A DNA stretch of 64,000 nt from Lutjanus erythropterus. Taxonomy: Eukaryota; Chordata; Actinopteri; Lutjaniformes; Lutjanidae. Below, piece by piece: positions 32,242 to 45,878 of this stretch. The first letter of the stretch is position 1. Each line of letters opens with the position of its first letter. The stretch spans positions 20,692,745 to 20,756,744 of the forward strand of contig CM034598.1 in NCBI GenBank assembly GCA_020091685.1, written 5' to 3'. The position numbers and the translations under genes are program-made. The notes under the pieces are model-generated. The model made no database searches, was not told the origin of the DNA, and worked only from the letters and a program-made list of their open reading frames with translations.

Positions 32242-35200
32242 GTTTTTCAAGGTTTCTCAAAAACTGTGAACACAGAGCCCAGTAGTATTCCAGATTAACT
32301 GTGGACAAGCTCCAGGTCTGTTGATCACGCACAAATGCACGCAAGTTTGCATGCACATAATTATAATAATAATCAAAACAGAAACATCAAAACAAAGAGA
32401 AGCACGAGACTAAAGCCCAAAAGTAAGAGTGTGTAAGCAGACAGTGTCCACACATTATCTCTGCACAGAGCTGCTTTAATATGATCAAATTAATGCTAGA
32501 GAAGAGCTCCCTCAACTCCTCCAAACCTGTGTCATATTTGCAGATACTGTCAGTCTGAATCAGCCTCTTTCACTGCTCAACAAATCACTCAAACATTTGA
32601 CACTGACAGAGTCTGACTTCCAATTAAAAAGACTTTTCTCCCTCTCTGTCTATCAATCTATCTCTATATGTCCTCTCTTTCATTTTTTTCCCTTTTGTTC
32701 AGGTCAAAATAATCCATGAGGAGTGCTCTCCGCTTCGTATCAACCCAGTCAATCTGAAAGATGAGTTCTTGGCATGCTGATCGAAAATGTATTTATATTC
32801 CAGAAGGAGGCGTTTAAGATTCAACTAGCAGTTTCTCAAAGTTCAAGCACAGCCTGACACACCAATCCTTTAGGCAAGACAAGTGAAATAAAAGAATAAT
32901 AAATTGGCATATGTGTCTACAAAACTGCATATCTGAAATGATTGGCCCTTGAACTATAAAAGAGGCAACAACTGCCAGTATGTAAGTTATTTAGAAGAAG
33001 AGTGGGTAGAGAAGGTGATCTCTGTACCTTTCAACTCATCCCATGTATGTTTTATCAAGTACAATATACAGTATACGTATAAAATCCTATGATTAAAGAC
33101 CTGACTTAGTGTCCTTGAGGAGGTCTATCTCACAAGGGGGAAGGGATGTTTCATATTTCTTTAGCTGTTCATTTGCATTTTGCAGCAACAGCCAGAGAGG
33201 AAAACACTCAGGATACAGGAGATGGTCAGCGCTGTTGTTTCACACCTGGGCCCTGCTGCATACAGCTGAACCACACAGGAAATCCAGCTGCCTCTGCCGC
33301 CTGCACACAAGCTTGTTATTGTCAACACTTCTGGCAAATCAGCCTCTCCATACAGTTATACGTCAGTCGGGAGAGACTGATACAAAGAAGGCCTTGAAGA
33401 GTAATTAAACAAATTCATTTGAAAAGGTTTCAGGAATTCATTGTTACACACTCCGAAGCAATGTGTTTGGCTTTGTCAGCCGACTATTTTAGTCCAATAA
33501 AAGATAAGTGTTGTCTTCAATCTGCTTTGTCTTCTTCGTTGCCTTCCTCTTCTTCTTCTTATTATTATTATTATTATTTACCAATCACTATCATTATCAT
33601 CATCATCATCGTCGTCTTAACTCTATTCTTTTCTTCCCTTGTGTTTGTTTCCTTTTTGTGTTCTGTATTTCCTCTGTGTGCACTGTGTAAAGCACTTTGT
33701 GTTGTGTGTAAAGTGCTACATAATAAAGTTATAAATAAAGTTATATATAAATAAAGCTGAGTTGAGTGCAGTTGAGTTGAGCAGATTTAGTTGTTGTCCA
33801 GTGTACACACATGTATTAAAAGACTTGTCACAGATTCCCAGTGGAAGATTCCCGGATTGCATAATCAGAAAAGAAGCCAGTAGGGGACATTTAATTATTT
33901 TTAATAGTTATTCTGCAGTCTCATGTCATTCGAGCAGAATGAAAATAAAACCCACAGCCCTAAGGGTAACATCTTAAAATGATCTTATTATGAAGGTGTG
34001 CTTTCAATTGTCCTGTGACAAAAATGCATCGACAACCTGTCAATTTTTCATAAACTCTGAAAAGATTTAAGCCGCTTTTTCAAAGATTTAAGTCCTAGTT
34101 GATTTGGTGACAAGTCACTGGGGGTCAGAGAATGTGGGGTTTAATGTTACAGGTCCCCAAAATTGGGAGCCAGAAAACAAACTATTCTTGTTTTAATAAA
34201 GAAGTCAGGCAATAATTTTCCATCACTCTGTGAGCAACAGTGATCTAATTTTATATTGCACATGGCACGCATCTGCAATCAGCAGGCACAGTGAAAGGAG
34301 TTGCTCCATCTCGATCCATTACTATATATAATATACTATATTTCAAACTGACCTACTGTTAGCAAATGGCTGTTTAATGAAAATAACTATTTGTGATGAA
34401 CGATAGCAGTAAGTGCTAAGCTCAATGACAAACACGTTGCATTTTCTGTGACCACTTTACAATAAAGGTCAACTCTTGTTTCGGCAGTTAAATGAATAAT
34501 TTTCCAGCAATGTCTGCCACAGATGGAGACAGTTCGTAATATTGCAAATATATAAATATTGTTATGCTTTCATCAGTGGGGCCATGGGCTCATTCACCAT
34601 TGTGTTACTTCATTTAGTGCACGGCGACTTCATAGGCATTTATTTAAATGAATATCTAGAGATTGCATTTAAAATTTAGTAACAGCTCATTTTAAAGGGT
34701 TTTATTCGCTTCGTCAGCTACACATATCTGAGCCTAAGGAGTATGTATTTCTTCAACTAATTTGGAAACTGAAAATCATCAAATTGAGAATGATGACACT
34801 CTGCAGGTCGTGTATCAGAATACTTTTTTTTGTCTCTTTATGGCTTTCTCACATCCCTTTCTTGGCCTATTTGAGTGTTTTTGGTATATATTTTCACGTT
34901 TCCTCCACAACTATCACCCACCACAGTCTCTCTAGTTTGTTCTCAATTCTTTCAAGAGTCAGAATATCCAGTCTGTCACCCTCTCTTCTTTTATTCCACT
35001 CCTCTTTGACTCTTTTTCTCCCCATTTTTTCTTGCTCCCACAAATCAAAATTGTTCTTACTGCACTCCCTCGTCTCTCTCTCTTCACTTCCCCCTACAGC
35101 TTTAAAATCCTGAAGTACGTCTCTCGTTCATTCTCTGCGTTTTTTTCATCGTCTGACTTTATATCACTGCCCCGTCTCTCAATCGCCCCGCCTCAGCTCT

Positions 35201-36950
35201 CTGTAGACTTTGTATCATGGCTCAGGATGAGTCTCAGAGCACCCCTCTTATCTGTTCCTCTCGATGTGACCCAAATTATTTTGGACAGGCACATCATGGC
35301 TGCCTGTGCCAGAGGTCCTTTTGTTGGGCAGTGATTCAGAAAGCTGTAGTTGAAAGCATTCACGCACTGAGAGGCACGCAGCTACAATGATACTACACAG
35401 GGAAACAACACAGCCTGTTAACTGTCTCTCTTTGAGCTCCACAGCAGGGTCAGGCAGGTTTTTACATTAGATGTCAGGCACACAAACAGCATCCAAGGGC
35501 AGTGGAGAGGTTTCATGGGCTGAACGGTCACAGCACAACTTGTATTAGGCTGCTTCTGTCAGTACAGAAAACATGTCTGAATTGCAAAAAAAAAAAAAAC
35601 TAATTTTATTTCAGGTTATTTTGAAATCATGGAAGCTTGAGCCATGAAATTTCTGTGGGAGAAAATGTGCAGAACATGCTGGTTAAAAAGACCAAGAGGC
35701 AGAGGCAAAAGGAGAAGAAAGGACTGACCAGGTGAGGAGTGGAGTCTGCCAGGATCTGTTATGCACCATAAATATCTTCTGTGTTAGCAAGATTTAGAGG
35801 GAAAGATAAACTCTACCTGGGGCAGTGACTTAGATCCTCCATATTCTCTTATCACACACTGTGAAATAACTTTCTACACACGTAGAAACACACACAGGGT
35901 GTGAAACCTAATCCCCACCTTCTGTTACCACAGCAGCCACCTGTGGAGATGCCTTCCTCCTGCCCTCATTGCCTTCTGCAAAAAAGACCCCAAATGAATC
36001 ACTGGTGAAGGGAGAAGAGAGAAAAGGGAGACAAACAAATGAAACACAGACAGGGGGTGCCAGGTTGGCAGCTTATCAGCATCGAGTAGCTTCAAAACAA
36101 CACATGAGGCTGGAAAAAGACACAAGCTTCTGGTGAATACATATGATGGTAAAGCAACTGTTAAAACAAGGATAAACAAGTGAGACTGTTGCACAGTATG
36201 AAAACAGTGGAGTAGCCAAAGAGCAGCTCATAACAATGGTGGAAAGTAACTGATTACATTTGCTATCGCTAGACCCACTGGCATTAGAAAATGAAGAAAT
36301 GAAAATGAAGTTTGGTTTGGATTAAAGAGCAGCAGACCACCAGACCACCCCAGGAGGAGTGGAGGCAACTGGGAATAAGGGTCATACTACAGCTGCTCCC
36401 GGCTAATGTCCAACCAACAAAATAATTTAACTGACGAAATGGGCCAAGAAACAGGAAATAAGAGACTGTTGTGTCACATCCTAGGTCAAGGTGTTGCAAC
36501 CGATTGGTGGATCTTACTCCGAGCTGATGGGATGCAACACCCGAGACTCCAGCAGGACGGGGAGAGGTGTGTTTAGATCACTGATGCTTTGTGCACAGTC
36601 ACAGTGTGCACAGTGTTGATGATGTTTTCCTGATGTGGAACTTGTAATGTGAAAATGTTAATGCAAATTTAAAAGATGTTCTACAGAGTTATGTCCTGGG
36701 TGTGTGTGTATTCACGGCAAGAGCAAGATATAGCAAGAGGCTCTTTTGCCAGGACGCCATTGTAAATGAGAATTTTTTCTTAATGATTTGCTGTTAAAAT
36801 AAAGGCAACATAAATAAAAAAAAATTATATGTAAAAATACTGTGTACATTGTTTTATTATTATTATCATTGTTTTATTTTACTTTTGCTTTATATTTTAT
36901 CGTCCTCTCAGATTCTCAGTAATTCTCTACTTCCATTCTCTGCTCCTTTC
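32242..36950. other. Intergenic DNA, no gene recognised
   Basis: The stretch includes (TTC)n(TTA)n and (ATC)n runs at 33547-33616, a repeat tail at 33670-33780 (AAAGCACTTTGTGTTGTG, ending in GAGTTGAG units), and an A15 tract near 35586. Pyrimidine-rich plus-strand sequence at 34800-35180 yields a serine/leucine-rich frame of no evident meaning. No gene was recognised. Confidence 0.35.
33547..33616. repeat. Trinucleotide microsatellite cluster
   Basis: (TTC)n is followed by (TTA)n to about 33579, then an (ATC)n run ending in CGTCGTC. It causes a spurious poly-Tyr/poly-Ile open frame. Confidence 0.9.
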
Positions 36951-37124
36951 TACTTCTACTCCACAACAGTTCAGACAAACATAGAAGAGAGTGGAGATAT
37001 GTGCTGAATTTTTTTCCCCTTCTTTCCTACATATCATGACCCGTCAGACTTATCTTGTGACCCACTGGAATCCACCAAAAAAACAAAAAAACAAAAACAA
37101 AATCAGTATCTCATACAAACCTAC

Positions 37125-37152
37125 GTTGAAAACCTGAACTATCCCCTTAATA
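37125..37152. repeat. Lone right end of a TTAA-type foldback element
   Basis: CTGAACTATCCCCTTAA matches the right terminus (GGTGAACTATCCCTTTAA) of the elements ending at 2062 and 30855. No matching left end was found nearby, so this is a truncated copy. Confidence 0.35.
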
Positions 37153-39180
37153 GGTTTTCTGTAGAATTAGTACTAATTTTAAAAATTTTAAATACATTTA
37201 GCTGCACCTTTAACTATACAGGATCTTGATTGCAGGATGTTTTTTGCAATGGAGTGTTTTACATTGTCGTATTGTTACTTTTGATCCAAAACCTTCTTCC
37301 AGCAACGTTTGAAATATTTCCACTTTGGCCCTAATGTGGAGTAGACTATCACTAACCCCACTGAAGAGAGGTACAGATATTTGTTAAAACAAGTGTTTTG
37401 AATCAACAAATTACAACAAACCACAGTAGTTCCAGCTGAAGTAAAAGGTGGGTTTTTTGCCCTTTTAAAGTAAGATGTTATCAGAAAATATAATGGTGGA
37501 TTCACGGATCAAGCTGCAGTAAATCAGCCCATAACTAAAGCAAAGCTACAGTTTCAATAAGAGCTGCATTACAGCATCAACTATAGGGATGTAAAAGGCT
37601 CAAGAAGAGAGATCTTAACTGGAAGGTCACCAGCTCCAATCACCGGTCAATGGCTTCTGACAGAAGCTGCTGCAATCTACAGTAGAGGTGTTTCTGTAAC
37701 TTGAATGAAATAATGATTCCACCCATAAAGGCAGTGGCCATAAGAACGGGTAATAAAAAATCAAGCAGCATGAAGGACAAAAAAGCAAGCTTCTGACAGG
37801 GAGGTTGCAGGTACTCTTACAGGGATGTAAGTGAAATTAAATCAGGTTAAAATATCAGCGGGGTGGTGCTGCAGAAGCCTGAGAAGTTTGTTCAAATTCA
37901 CCGAGCAGGTGATAGAATCAGAACTGCAACAGTGGATGAAATTTAAAAAAAAAAATACCAAAGACATCCTTGAGCATGATGTTTTTGGCCTTGTCAAGAG
38001 TTTGAGACGCAGAAAGATATGTTAGAGTCCAATCTGCTGTAAGCCTGTAATAGATGTTTAATGGTGGTGCTCCTGAGCCAGCCAAGGCCACACTTGAATA
38101 CATGGTAAGCCATAGAAAGAGGATCTATTGGTTGGCATTGAACAAGTCAGTATAAATAGATTTGAACTGAGGTCGTTTTGACTTTAAATACTGTACAATA
38201 CAGTGCAGTATAGTACATTCTTCATCTTTGATGGGCTAGATTGAGCACAAAGCTGCAACATTAAATCTTATGCCGTTACATGGCAGCCCTGTATTGCCAA
38301 GTGCTGCATGTGTGTGCTATTTGTGTGTGTGTGGCCACAAAGAACAGCTCAGGAGAAGATATTGATTAGTGCCATAGGTCAAATATCAAACACTGGATTG
38401 TGTTTAACTCAGATCAATAGAGGATGACACAGCTGGAAAAAAAAACAAAAAACAAAACAAAAAAAACAACAGAGCTGAACACTGGAGTGACAACACTGAT
38501 ATCAGTGTAGACAGATGTGACGTGCTTTTAATCGCTCTCTTGTATGATTCAGGTTTATCATAGCATTTTGCATTGTTCTCAGTCTGAATATTGAGTCTTA
38601 AAACCCAGAAATGAGTTGGCATTTTTGCATCTCCTGTTCCCTCATCTCAAAGTGAATATGTTTTTTGAATGGGTTTTGGTTAGATGTTTAAAACAAGGTC
38701 TGCAGTTAACACAAGGTTGCTGGGGACATTAAATGACATCATGTCGAACACTGGTCACTCAGAGGCATTGATGTTGAAATTATGCGACTATTTTGTTGTT
38801 TGTTTATAACCTAATGTTAGCTTGTTACTTCTGGCAATTATATTTATGCCTCAAAAATCATAAAAATATAATACATTTTATAAATATCTTAAACTTTTGT
38901 TTGCCACAGAGCTTATTTTCTGCAGTAATCCCAAAGACAATGGAAACTTCCTACAGAAACCACTTCCCTAAACAAAAACAACAACAACAACAACAAAAAA
39001 ACAATCCCTGCAGCCCTCGATAATAATGACAAAGTATGAAATGACAACTGTTACAGCCAAACAACCAATGCTGGATCAACCCTTTTCAAGATTTAGAGAA
39101 AATGCTTGAAAAAAGTTTTAGGTCAGGGGCTCACAATCAACAAAAAGACATATAACCATGAATTAAATCACAATCAATTC
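37153..39180. other. Intergenic DNA, no gene recognised
   Basis: No exon or RNA gene is supported. (CAA)n lies at 38972-39001. The remainder is AT-rich with no clear repeats. Confidence 0.35.
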
Positions 39181-39189
39181 CATAAATGA

Positions 39190-39740
39190 ACATGAGCAGT
39201 TGAATTAAAAAGTATCGACAGTCTCTTTGGCATTATTTGGATATAGCCATGGGAAGGAAAGAGTTTTTGTAAGCTCTCTTTGTTGGCTAGAGGTGCTCTG
39301 AAGCGGCTGCCTGATGGGAGCAGCTGAAAGGAGCAGTGAAGGAGGTGTGAAGGGTCCTTAGTGAAGGAGTCTGCCTTTCTCTTTACTGCACAACTATAAA
39401 GCTCTGAGAGTTGGGGTTGAGTGGTGCCAGTGATTTTGGTCGCATTCTAGATGATTCTTGTGAGTTTCTTTTCTTGCTTTTCTTTGTGAGGAAATTGTAC
39501 CAGGATGCAATGTTGAATGTGAGGACTGATTGGATGAGTGACCAGTCTACTGCAGTGAAAATGTCCTCCTCAGCAGAAGCATGTGCTGTTTGGCCTTTTT
39601 GTGTACCCTGTCCACAGGACAGGTGGTGGTTGATGTCAGTACCTGGGAACCTGTTCCACCACCTGACCCTGCAGCCTGGGTGGTCCAGAGTCTGGGGTGT
39701 CAGGTGTCTGGTTCCACCCTTCAACACAGCTCCTTAGTTG
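39190..39740 (-). pseudogene. LINE ORF2 C-terminal remnant (Rex1/CR1/L2-like)
   Basis: The minus-strand frame contains SLIQSVLTFNIASWYNFLTK, which matches the reverse-transcriptase C-terminal segment of fish non-LTR retrotransposons of the Rex1/CR1/L2 type (serine-leucine-x-FN-x2-SWY). Further 3' on the same strand, degenerate frames read LLPSG-like and FLPMAI-like segments, as expected for the ORF2 tail (about 39195-39330). Frameshifts and stops interrupt it. The 5' part, with endonuclease and catalytic FADD motif, is absent, as in typical 5'-truncated LINE copies. Confidence 0.7.
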
Positions 39741-39839
39741 TACTTGTGTTCTGTTGAGGGGAGCTCAGTAGGACCCCAGTGTTTAAAACAATGTTGCTGG
39801 ATTTAAAACGTTTCACTCTGACATGTTTGAGTCTGTCCA

Positions 39840-39905
39840 GGGCGGCTGTGGCTCAGGAGGTAGAGTGCATTTGAATCTACAGTGTACTTAGACTGTACTC
39901 CCTCC
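39840..39905 (+). repeat. Truncated tRNA-headed SINE fragment
   Basis: GGCGGCTGTGGCTCAGGAGG at 39841 equals the box-A head of the fuller copy at 42175. No box B or tail follows. Confidence 0.5.
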
Positions 39906-40254
39906 CTGCACCCTGAAGTCAGTTAAGGGACTTTCCCTGGACAAAATTACTCATTCCTGCAAATTCATGAACACTGGCATCATTCCTCTTGTCTAGTCTG
40001 TAAATGTAAAACACCTAAAGTACTTTATGCTACAACTATGGAAATCTTACATGACTGAAACTAATTACTGAGTGAAACAAAACAAACAAAACTAAAACTG
40101 ATATGTTACAGAACTTATTCTATCACACTGTAGGCAATGTAAGTTGTGAATAAATGTGATTTGATTAATTACAAGATATATGATGCATTGGAAAAGATTT
40201 AATTTGCAGATTATTATATAATCTTGATCTTCTTTAACCTTTATTGATTCAGGG

Positions 40255-40536
40255 AGAGTTCACTGAGAGTGATGGTCTCTCTTGCAGGAGCGTCCCGATC
40301 ACGTGCACACAGTTATACACGTTCACACTGACAGTACAGCCACAGCTTAATCTGTCGGCCACCGGAGCATTTGGAGTTAAGGGCATTGCTCAAGGGCACT
40401 TCAGTGGTGGTAATGAGGGAGGGCCAAGTGCTGCCTTTCACTTTTCCCCCAGCAGATTTATCCTGCTGGTAAGAGGATTGAACCAGTGACCTTTCTCTAA
40501 CCTTAGCTAACCTTTAGGCCACCATTGCCCCTACCG
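40255..40536 (-). repeat. tRNA-headed SINE-like repeat
   Basis: On the minus strand it starts GGGGCAATGGTGGCCTAAAG and has a box-B-like GGTTCAATCC. The plus-strand text GGCATTGCTCAAGGGCACTT is the complement of the usual 'aagtgcccttgagcaa' block. It ends near TTTATTGATTCAGGGAGAG. This is a common fish repeat layout. Confidence 0.55.
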
Positions 40537-40789
40537 TTACTAATTGTTACGGATATATGTAAACTATATAAGAATATAAAATCTATGAAAATATTAAGAT
40601 GAATTATTTAAGTAAATTAAACATTCAGAAATCAAATTCTAAGTTGTTAAATAATTTTAAATTAACAATAAATGTAAAATACAAAAATATTTATGGGATA
40701 TAAAACTCGTCTTTAAGCTCAATTATTTGATTTTAGCACAATTACTTATGAGTAATCTTGCTTGTCAACTTGAAGCAAAGCTAAAATAA

Positions 40790-40995
40790 TAAAATAATCT
40801 ACAGATTATTGGTTCAGTCTCCAACTCTTCCAGTCCAAATGCCGAAGTGACCTTGGGCAAGATACCGAACTCTAAGTTGCCCCCGATGGCTTTTCTGTCC
40901 GTGAGATTGTGTGAGTGAAAGGGTGAATGGGACGAGTAGTTGTAGAAGTGTTTTGAGTGCACAAGCGCTACGTAAATGCAAGTCCATCCATTTGT
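40790..40995 (+). repeat. SINE-like copy with conserved 3' tail
   Basis: A box-B-like GGTTCAGTCTCC is followed by GCCGAAGTGACCTTGGGCAA, AAGTTGCCCCCGATGGC and the tail GCGCTACGTAAATGCAAGTC. It belongs to the same family as 42175-42400. The box-A head is missing or diverged. Confidence 0.65.
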
Positions 40996-42170
40996 CCTTT
41001 AAAAAAATCCATAAACCCAGTGTTGTGTTGACTTGTTGTCTGTGGAGGCAGTGCAGGAGTGTGTTTATATTTACCGTATTAAAAACAGATTAGGTTCATG
41101 AATGAAATCCTGATTAATAGGTTTGGAGATTTGGGGGCCCAGAATTTGTTACTGCGTACCAAACCCCTTACACGCATCAAGCCCTCTGTGCCTCTGGGTT
41201 CCAGCAAGCACTGAGCCTACAGTGGACTATATAGTCAATTTACTCCAAAAACATGTAATATGACTGAAAACAACTATATTTAGGTATATACACTATATGA
41301 GCGTTATATAAAATAAGGTTTTATGACAGGGCCCAAAGATTGAAATTCCTAATAAAATGTCCAACTATACTGCAATTCATATGAAGTAAACCAGGCGTTT
41401 TGGAGGCCTCTGGGAGTCTTGGGCCCCAGGACATTTGCCGGCTTGTCAATCCAGCCTTGCTAACAACACTATCACTCACTCAATCTCCCAGAATGTCTCT
41501 TTCATTTCCCAGACCTGTAGCAAAAAACAACAAAAGAGACTTTAATTTTTAACTGGACTTATACATTGTAGTTACCATTTAAGTGTATATTATATTACTT
41601 AACCTTAAAGACATCTGAATGAAATACTATGTGCTGTAGACTAAAATGTGATGTTTTTAGGTGTCGATATTATCAAGCCTTTTAGAAAGAAGTGCTCGTG
41701 CAGGTGTTGCCCTGGTAACCCATTGTTTTTGGATGAGGATACAAAGAGAGGTTTGGTGAGAATGGATGCTCTCAGCGGGGTTCAGTGTTATAAGGAGTAC
41801 AGAGAAATTTAATTGTATCATTTCTCATGAAACTTTGTGAGCTGTGTGTTTTCAATGCATCCCCACAGTTTCCAACTCACCTGATGATTTTATTGCATGC
41901 GCTTTGAAACCACAACAAAAAAAAAAAAATCACAGCAAAGTATTTCTGTAAAAGCATCAGTGAGCCTCTTCTATCAAACCAACAATAATGATTAACCCTC
42001 AGCTTGCATCTATGGCTCTTATTCATCAAGCAGAGACATCAAAGTAAGTAGGTTTTGAGGTACTTATACTTTACTTGAGCATTTCCATTTTCTGCTATTT
42101 TATAACTGCACAATTCAGAGGCAAATATCGCACTTTTTACTCTGCCACATTTATTTTAACTCAAGTTATT
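40996..42170. other. Intergenic DNA, no gene recognised
   Basis: Sequence at about 41130-41460 with GGGGGCCCAG and CTTGGGCCCCAGG resembles a decayed DNA-transposon piece, but no ends could be fixed. Nothing else is recognised. Confidence 0.3.
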
Positions 42171-42174
42171 TCCT

Positions 42175-42400
42175 GGGCGGCTGTGGCTCAGATGATAGAG
42201 CAGTTTGTCTACTGATCACAGGGTGTGCAGTTTAATCCCCACCTTTGCCTGGTCACATGTCGAAGTGACCTTGGGCAAAATACTGAACCCAAGTTTTCTC
42301 CCCAGCTGCACAGGATACACGAGCATGTGCATTCCAAATTGCTGGTCCCAAGCCCAGATAAATGAGGTTGCGTCAGGGAGGGCATTTGGCATAAAATAGC
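42175..42400 (+). repeat. tRNA-headed SINE-like copy
   Basis: GGGCGGCTGTGGCTCAGATG (box A) is followed by a box-B-like CAGTTTAATCCCC at about 42228-42240, then GTCGAAGTGACCTTGGGCAA and AAGTTTTCTCCCCAGCTGC. It is the same family as 40790-40995 and 39840-39905. Confidence 0.7.
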
Positions 42401-43670
42401 TCACACTAAATCAAATATGTGGATCCATGATGTAGTTGTGTCTGGAATATACAATGTTAATCCACTTCTTTCGCTGAGAAGCCAGGTTGAGCGTCACAGT
42501 GAGCAGATGATCTGCTGTTGGGGCCGCTAACAGGAGCAGCCTAAAGAAGAAGCTAGTTATTCAGATTAATAACACAAAAATGCAATCAACATATTCACAG
42601 TCTCACTCTTTCTCTCTTTCACTGCTGGAAAGTTGACATATTTCCACTGTTTATTGCCTCCTGTCTGCACGTGCAGCTCAAGATAATCATAATTTCAGCA
42701 TTGCCAGGTAAATTTGATGGATTTTGATGCTTATAATAGCCAACTGGTCATTTATGGTCTGGAGAGGCCAGAGCATAAATGACCAGTACGAGACAGGTAG
42801 TAAGACACAGTAAGAAAAAAGAAGTGGTTTAATGTGTGTTTCAGACACAACTATGTTATTTTGGAGGAGGGACTGTGTGATTTTGATAATGTGGTCTGAG
42901 CTATAAGTCATGTCATGCTATTAGTGTCGAGTTTATGTTAAGTTGGCCGCTGTGCCACGTTCATGTATCTAAAGAATACTTGTTGTGGCCTCCAAAACTT
43001 GCCTGTTATGCTCTTAAACCATGGCACTATGAAAAATATTGCACATAAGCAAATCTATAAACCTCTTTACACAACAAAACTCTGCCTTTTTATTTGCATT
43101 GCATTATATTTGAGCCAAACCATGTTTAATACATTTAGGTATTTATAGACTGAGTATTTGGAGAAGAAAGTGTGAAGAAAGGTGTGGTACATTATATGTC
43201 CTATAATATAACATTTTACGTACTTTTGCTGTACTATTAGTATGTAATGCTTTGTAATGTTAGACTGCAAGAGAGGCATTTTTCTTCTTTACTTGCTGTT
43301 GTAGTGGGACATTTCTGGCATTAAATGGGACAGCTTCCTTTTTTTCCAGCATGGCTTGTGTTAAATGAATGAAGTGCATTGTAATGAATTATACTGAATG
43401 GACTATATGGTTGTTATCAGGACAAGGACTTTTACTTACTGAAGGCTGCAACTGGCAATATTCCATACTAACATAATACTGTAATCAATCAGGATTTATG
43501 AGTAAATCTGGCACAACAACCAGTGCCTACATGCTGTTTCAGCTCTGTTGTCCCACATGTCCTTCATCATTCCATGTTTATCCCTTCATTCCCCTCCCTT
43601 TGGTCTGTCCTTAGTACAGGCTCATTATTTTTTGTACCTCTATCAATACAGATGGATCTGTGTCTTCTTG

Positions 43671-43676
43671 GTGTGT

Positions 43677-43709
<33 letters not shown>
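43671..43709. repeat. (TG)n microsatellite
   Basis: A TG run of about 38 bp with two C interruptions in its left half. Confidence 0.9.
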
Positions 43710-45831
43710 CCTTGACATGCATATTTCTGCAGCTCCCACGTGTGTTGAATAAAATGAAAATGTTATGTGTTTAAGACCTGTATTTCGAACAAGGAGCTAG
43801 GACGAATAGACGAAAAACTATATAGAACAACTTACGATACTGAACTTTGAATCTTTACATTGTTCCGTTGTTGCAATGATTGTCAATAATTTTTGCAGAC
43901 AAAATCGTGTGTTTGAAATAGGAAATAATTCAGAGAGTGCATCTGCCAAAGCTGTGCAACCACAAAAGTTGTTTTTAACTTTAACAATAAAAAAAATTCA
44001 ATCTGCACAGTGACACAGCCATAAGAAACAGATGCCATGCACCTACCTTTAAAGTAGCCTAATATTTCCCAAAACTGCTTATATGTAATCTTGCTTACAT
44101 TTGCCATATTGTATTGATATCAGAAAAATCAGTTTAATTAATATTATGGTATGGATTTCAGCCATATCCTCCTGGGTTAATTGTGCTGTGGTATAGTGCG
44201 GTTTTTGCTAGTTGAGTGAAATTGCATTCATTCACAGGCCAGTGAGACATCTTTGCATTTTCTCCTGTGCTGTTGACCGCCCAGAGGAAGGCAAAAGAGA
44301 CAAAGGAAATGGGAGAAGGGCAGATAAGCCAGAAAGTGCGATAGCTGGACAGGGCAGTGATGGATATGAAAGTTGTTGACAGCACATAAATGGGCGAGAC
44401 ATACGGCAAAGAGAAGAGTGTGTTAAAAAAAAAAAGATGGGGAAGTTTGACTGACAAACACCCTCAGTAAGAAAATAGGTGTTGTCAGCAAGCATGAAGC
44501 AGAAATACTTAATCTGCATGATATTTGACAGCATCAACTCTGACCTGAAAGACCCTGCATCCTTATGCATTATATACAATTTATTTACTGAGGCAGTTTG
44601 GTCAAAACAGAAGCAGCAGGGAGGGCTACACAGCAGGGAAAAAATATGGATATATGGTAAGATTGAGCATATTGGGCATTCTCATCAAATTCTAATCAAA
44701 GATGACTATAAAGCATATAAAATGGGAAAATAACAGGAAGTTGAAAGGTAGAGAATCAAATATATTGATTAGACGGACACTGGAACACAGGCACATACAA
44801 CTTGACAAAGTGCATTTACAGTAGATACACTACAGTGATAGTTAAAAAGAGGGACACTATGCTGATTTATTTGACACAGATAGGAAGCTCAAAGTTGAAA
44901 CAGAGAGCCAAGACTGGAAATCAGTGTAACACTGTTGACACAGTCCAAATCTGGAAATAGATCTTGTTTCTTCTCACTCATCCACTCCCTTAACACCCAC
45001 AGCCAAGCTCTCAGCAAACCAAACATATAATTATAGTTTCTACTGAACAAAGATGGGGAGGAATTAATTAGGTAGCAGTCAAGTTGGTAAAACACTTCTC
45101 TGTTACAGTATTGGTCTCTGTTCCCTCCACCATTCAGCCGTAAAGTAATGAAGGTGAGAATTAGATAAAGAGAGAGCTGTCATTAATTGGCAGAAGATTT
45201 TTGAACTTCAGGCTTCATATATTTAGAAAACACATAAAGACAGAATACTGATGTGTGTGTGCATAGAACCTGAGCCACATGTGATGCTGGATTACTAATT
45301 ACTTCTGCTACATCATAGCATTAACATACTTTTAATGACATATATGCTGTGTTAAGTTTTCTTGGTCTCTCTAGAAGTCAGAAGTATTGACACAATGAAG
45401 TCAAGTAAAAGTGATCTGGTTAATGGCAGGTATATCTCCAAAGTTGTTCAATCACGTCATAGCTCTACTTCTAGCCATCCACTGAAAAATCCCACAGTGA
45501 AAGAAATGTTGGGGCTACTGAGCCTATCCAATACTAATTATCCTCACCGGTCCGATACTGGCCAACATCACTGGATCGGAGAGAAAAAAACATAATCCCA
45601 TATGATCCTTTACCCTAAATGAAACTTTGAACCACAGATTATAACATGACAACAGATATTCAACCCGAGCAAATGAGAAGAGTGATGAAAAGAAGACAGC
45701 ACTATGAGTAAGTGAGAGGAGGTGGGGCTGTGTGGCATCTGGTACTAGAGTATCCATACTGAGAAAAATGAATATGGAAAGCATTTCAAATGCTCAGTAT
45801 TGCTATTAATCGATATTTTTGACAACACAGA

Positions 45832-45878
45832 TTGACAGATAGACAAATAGATAAACAGATAGACAGACAGATAGGCAG
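45832..45878. repeat. Degenerate (GATA/GACA)n tetranucleotide tract
   Basis: Units of GACAGATA, AATAGATA and CAGATAGACAGA repeat with substitutions. Confidence 0.8.
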
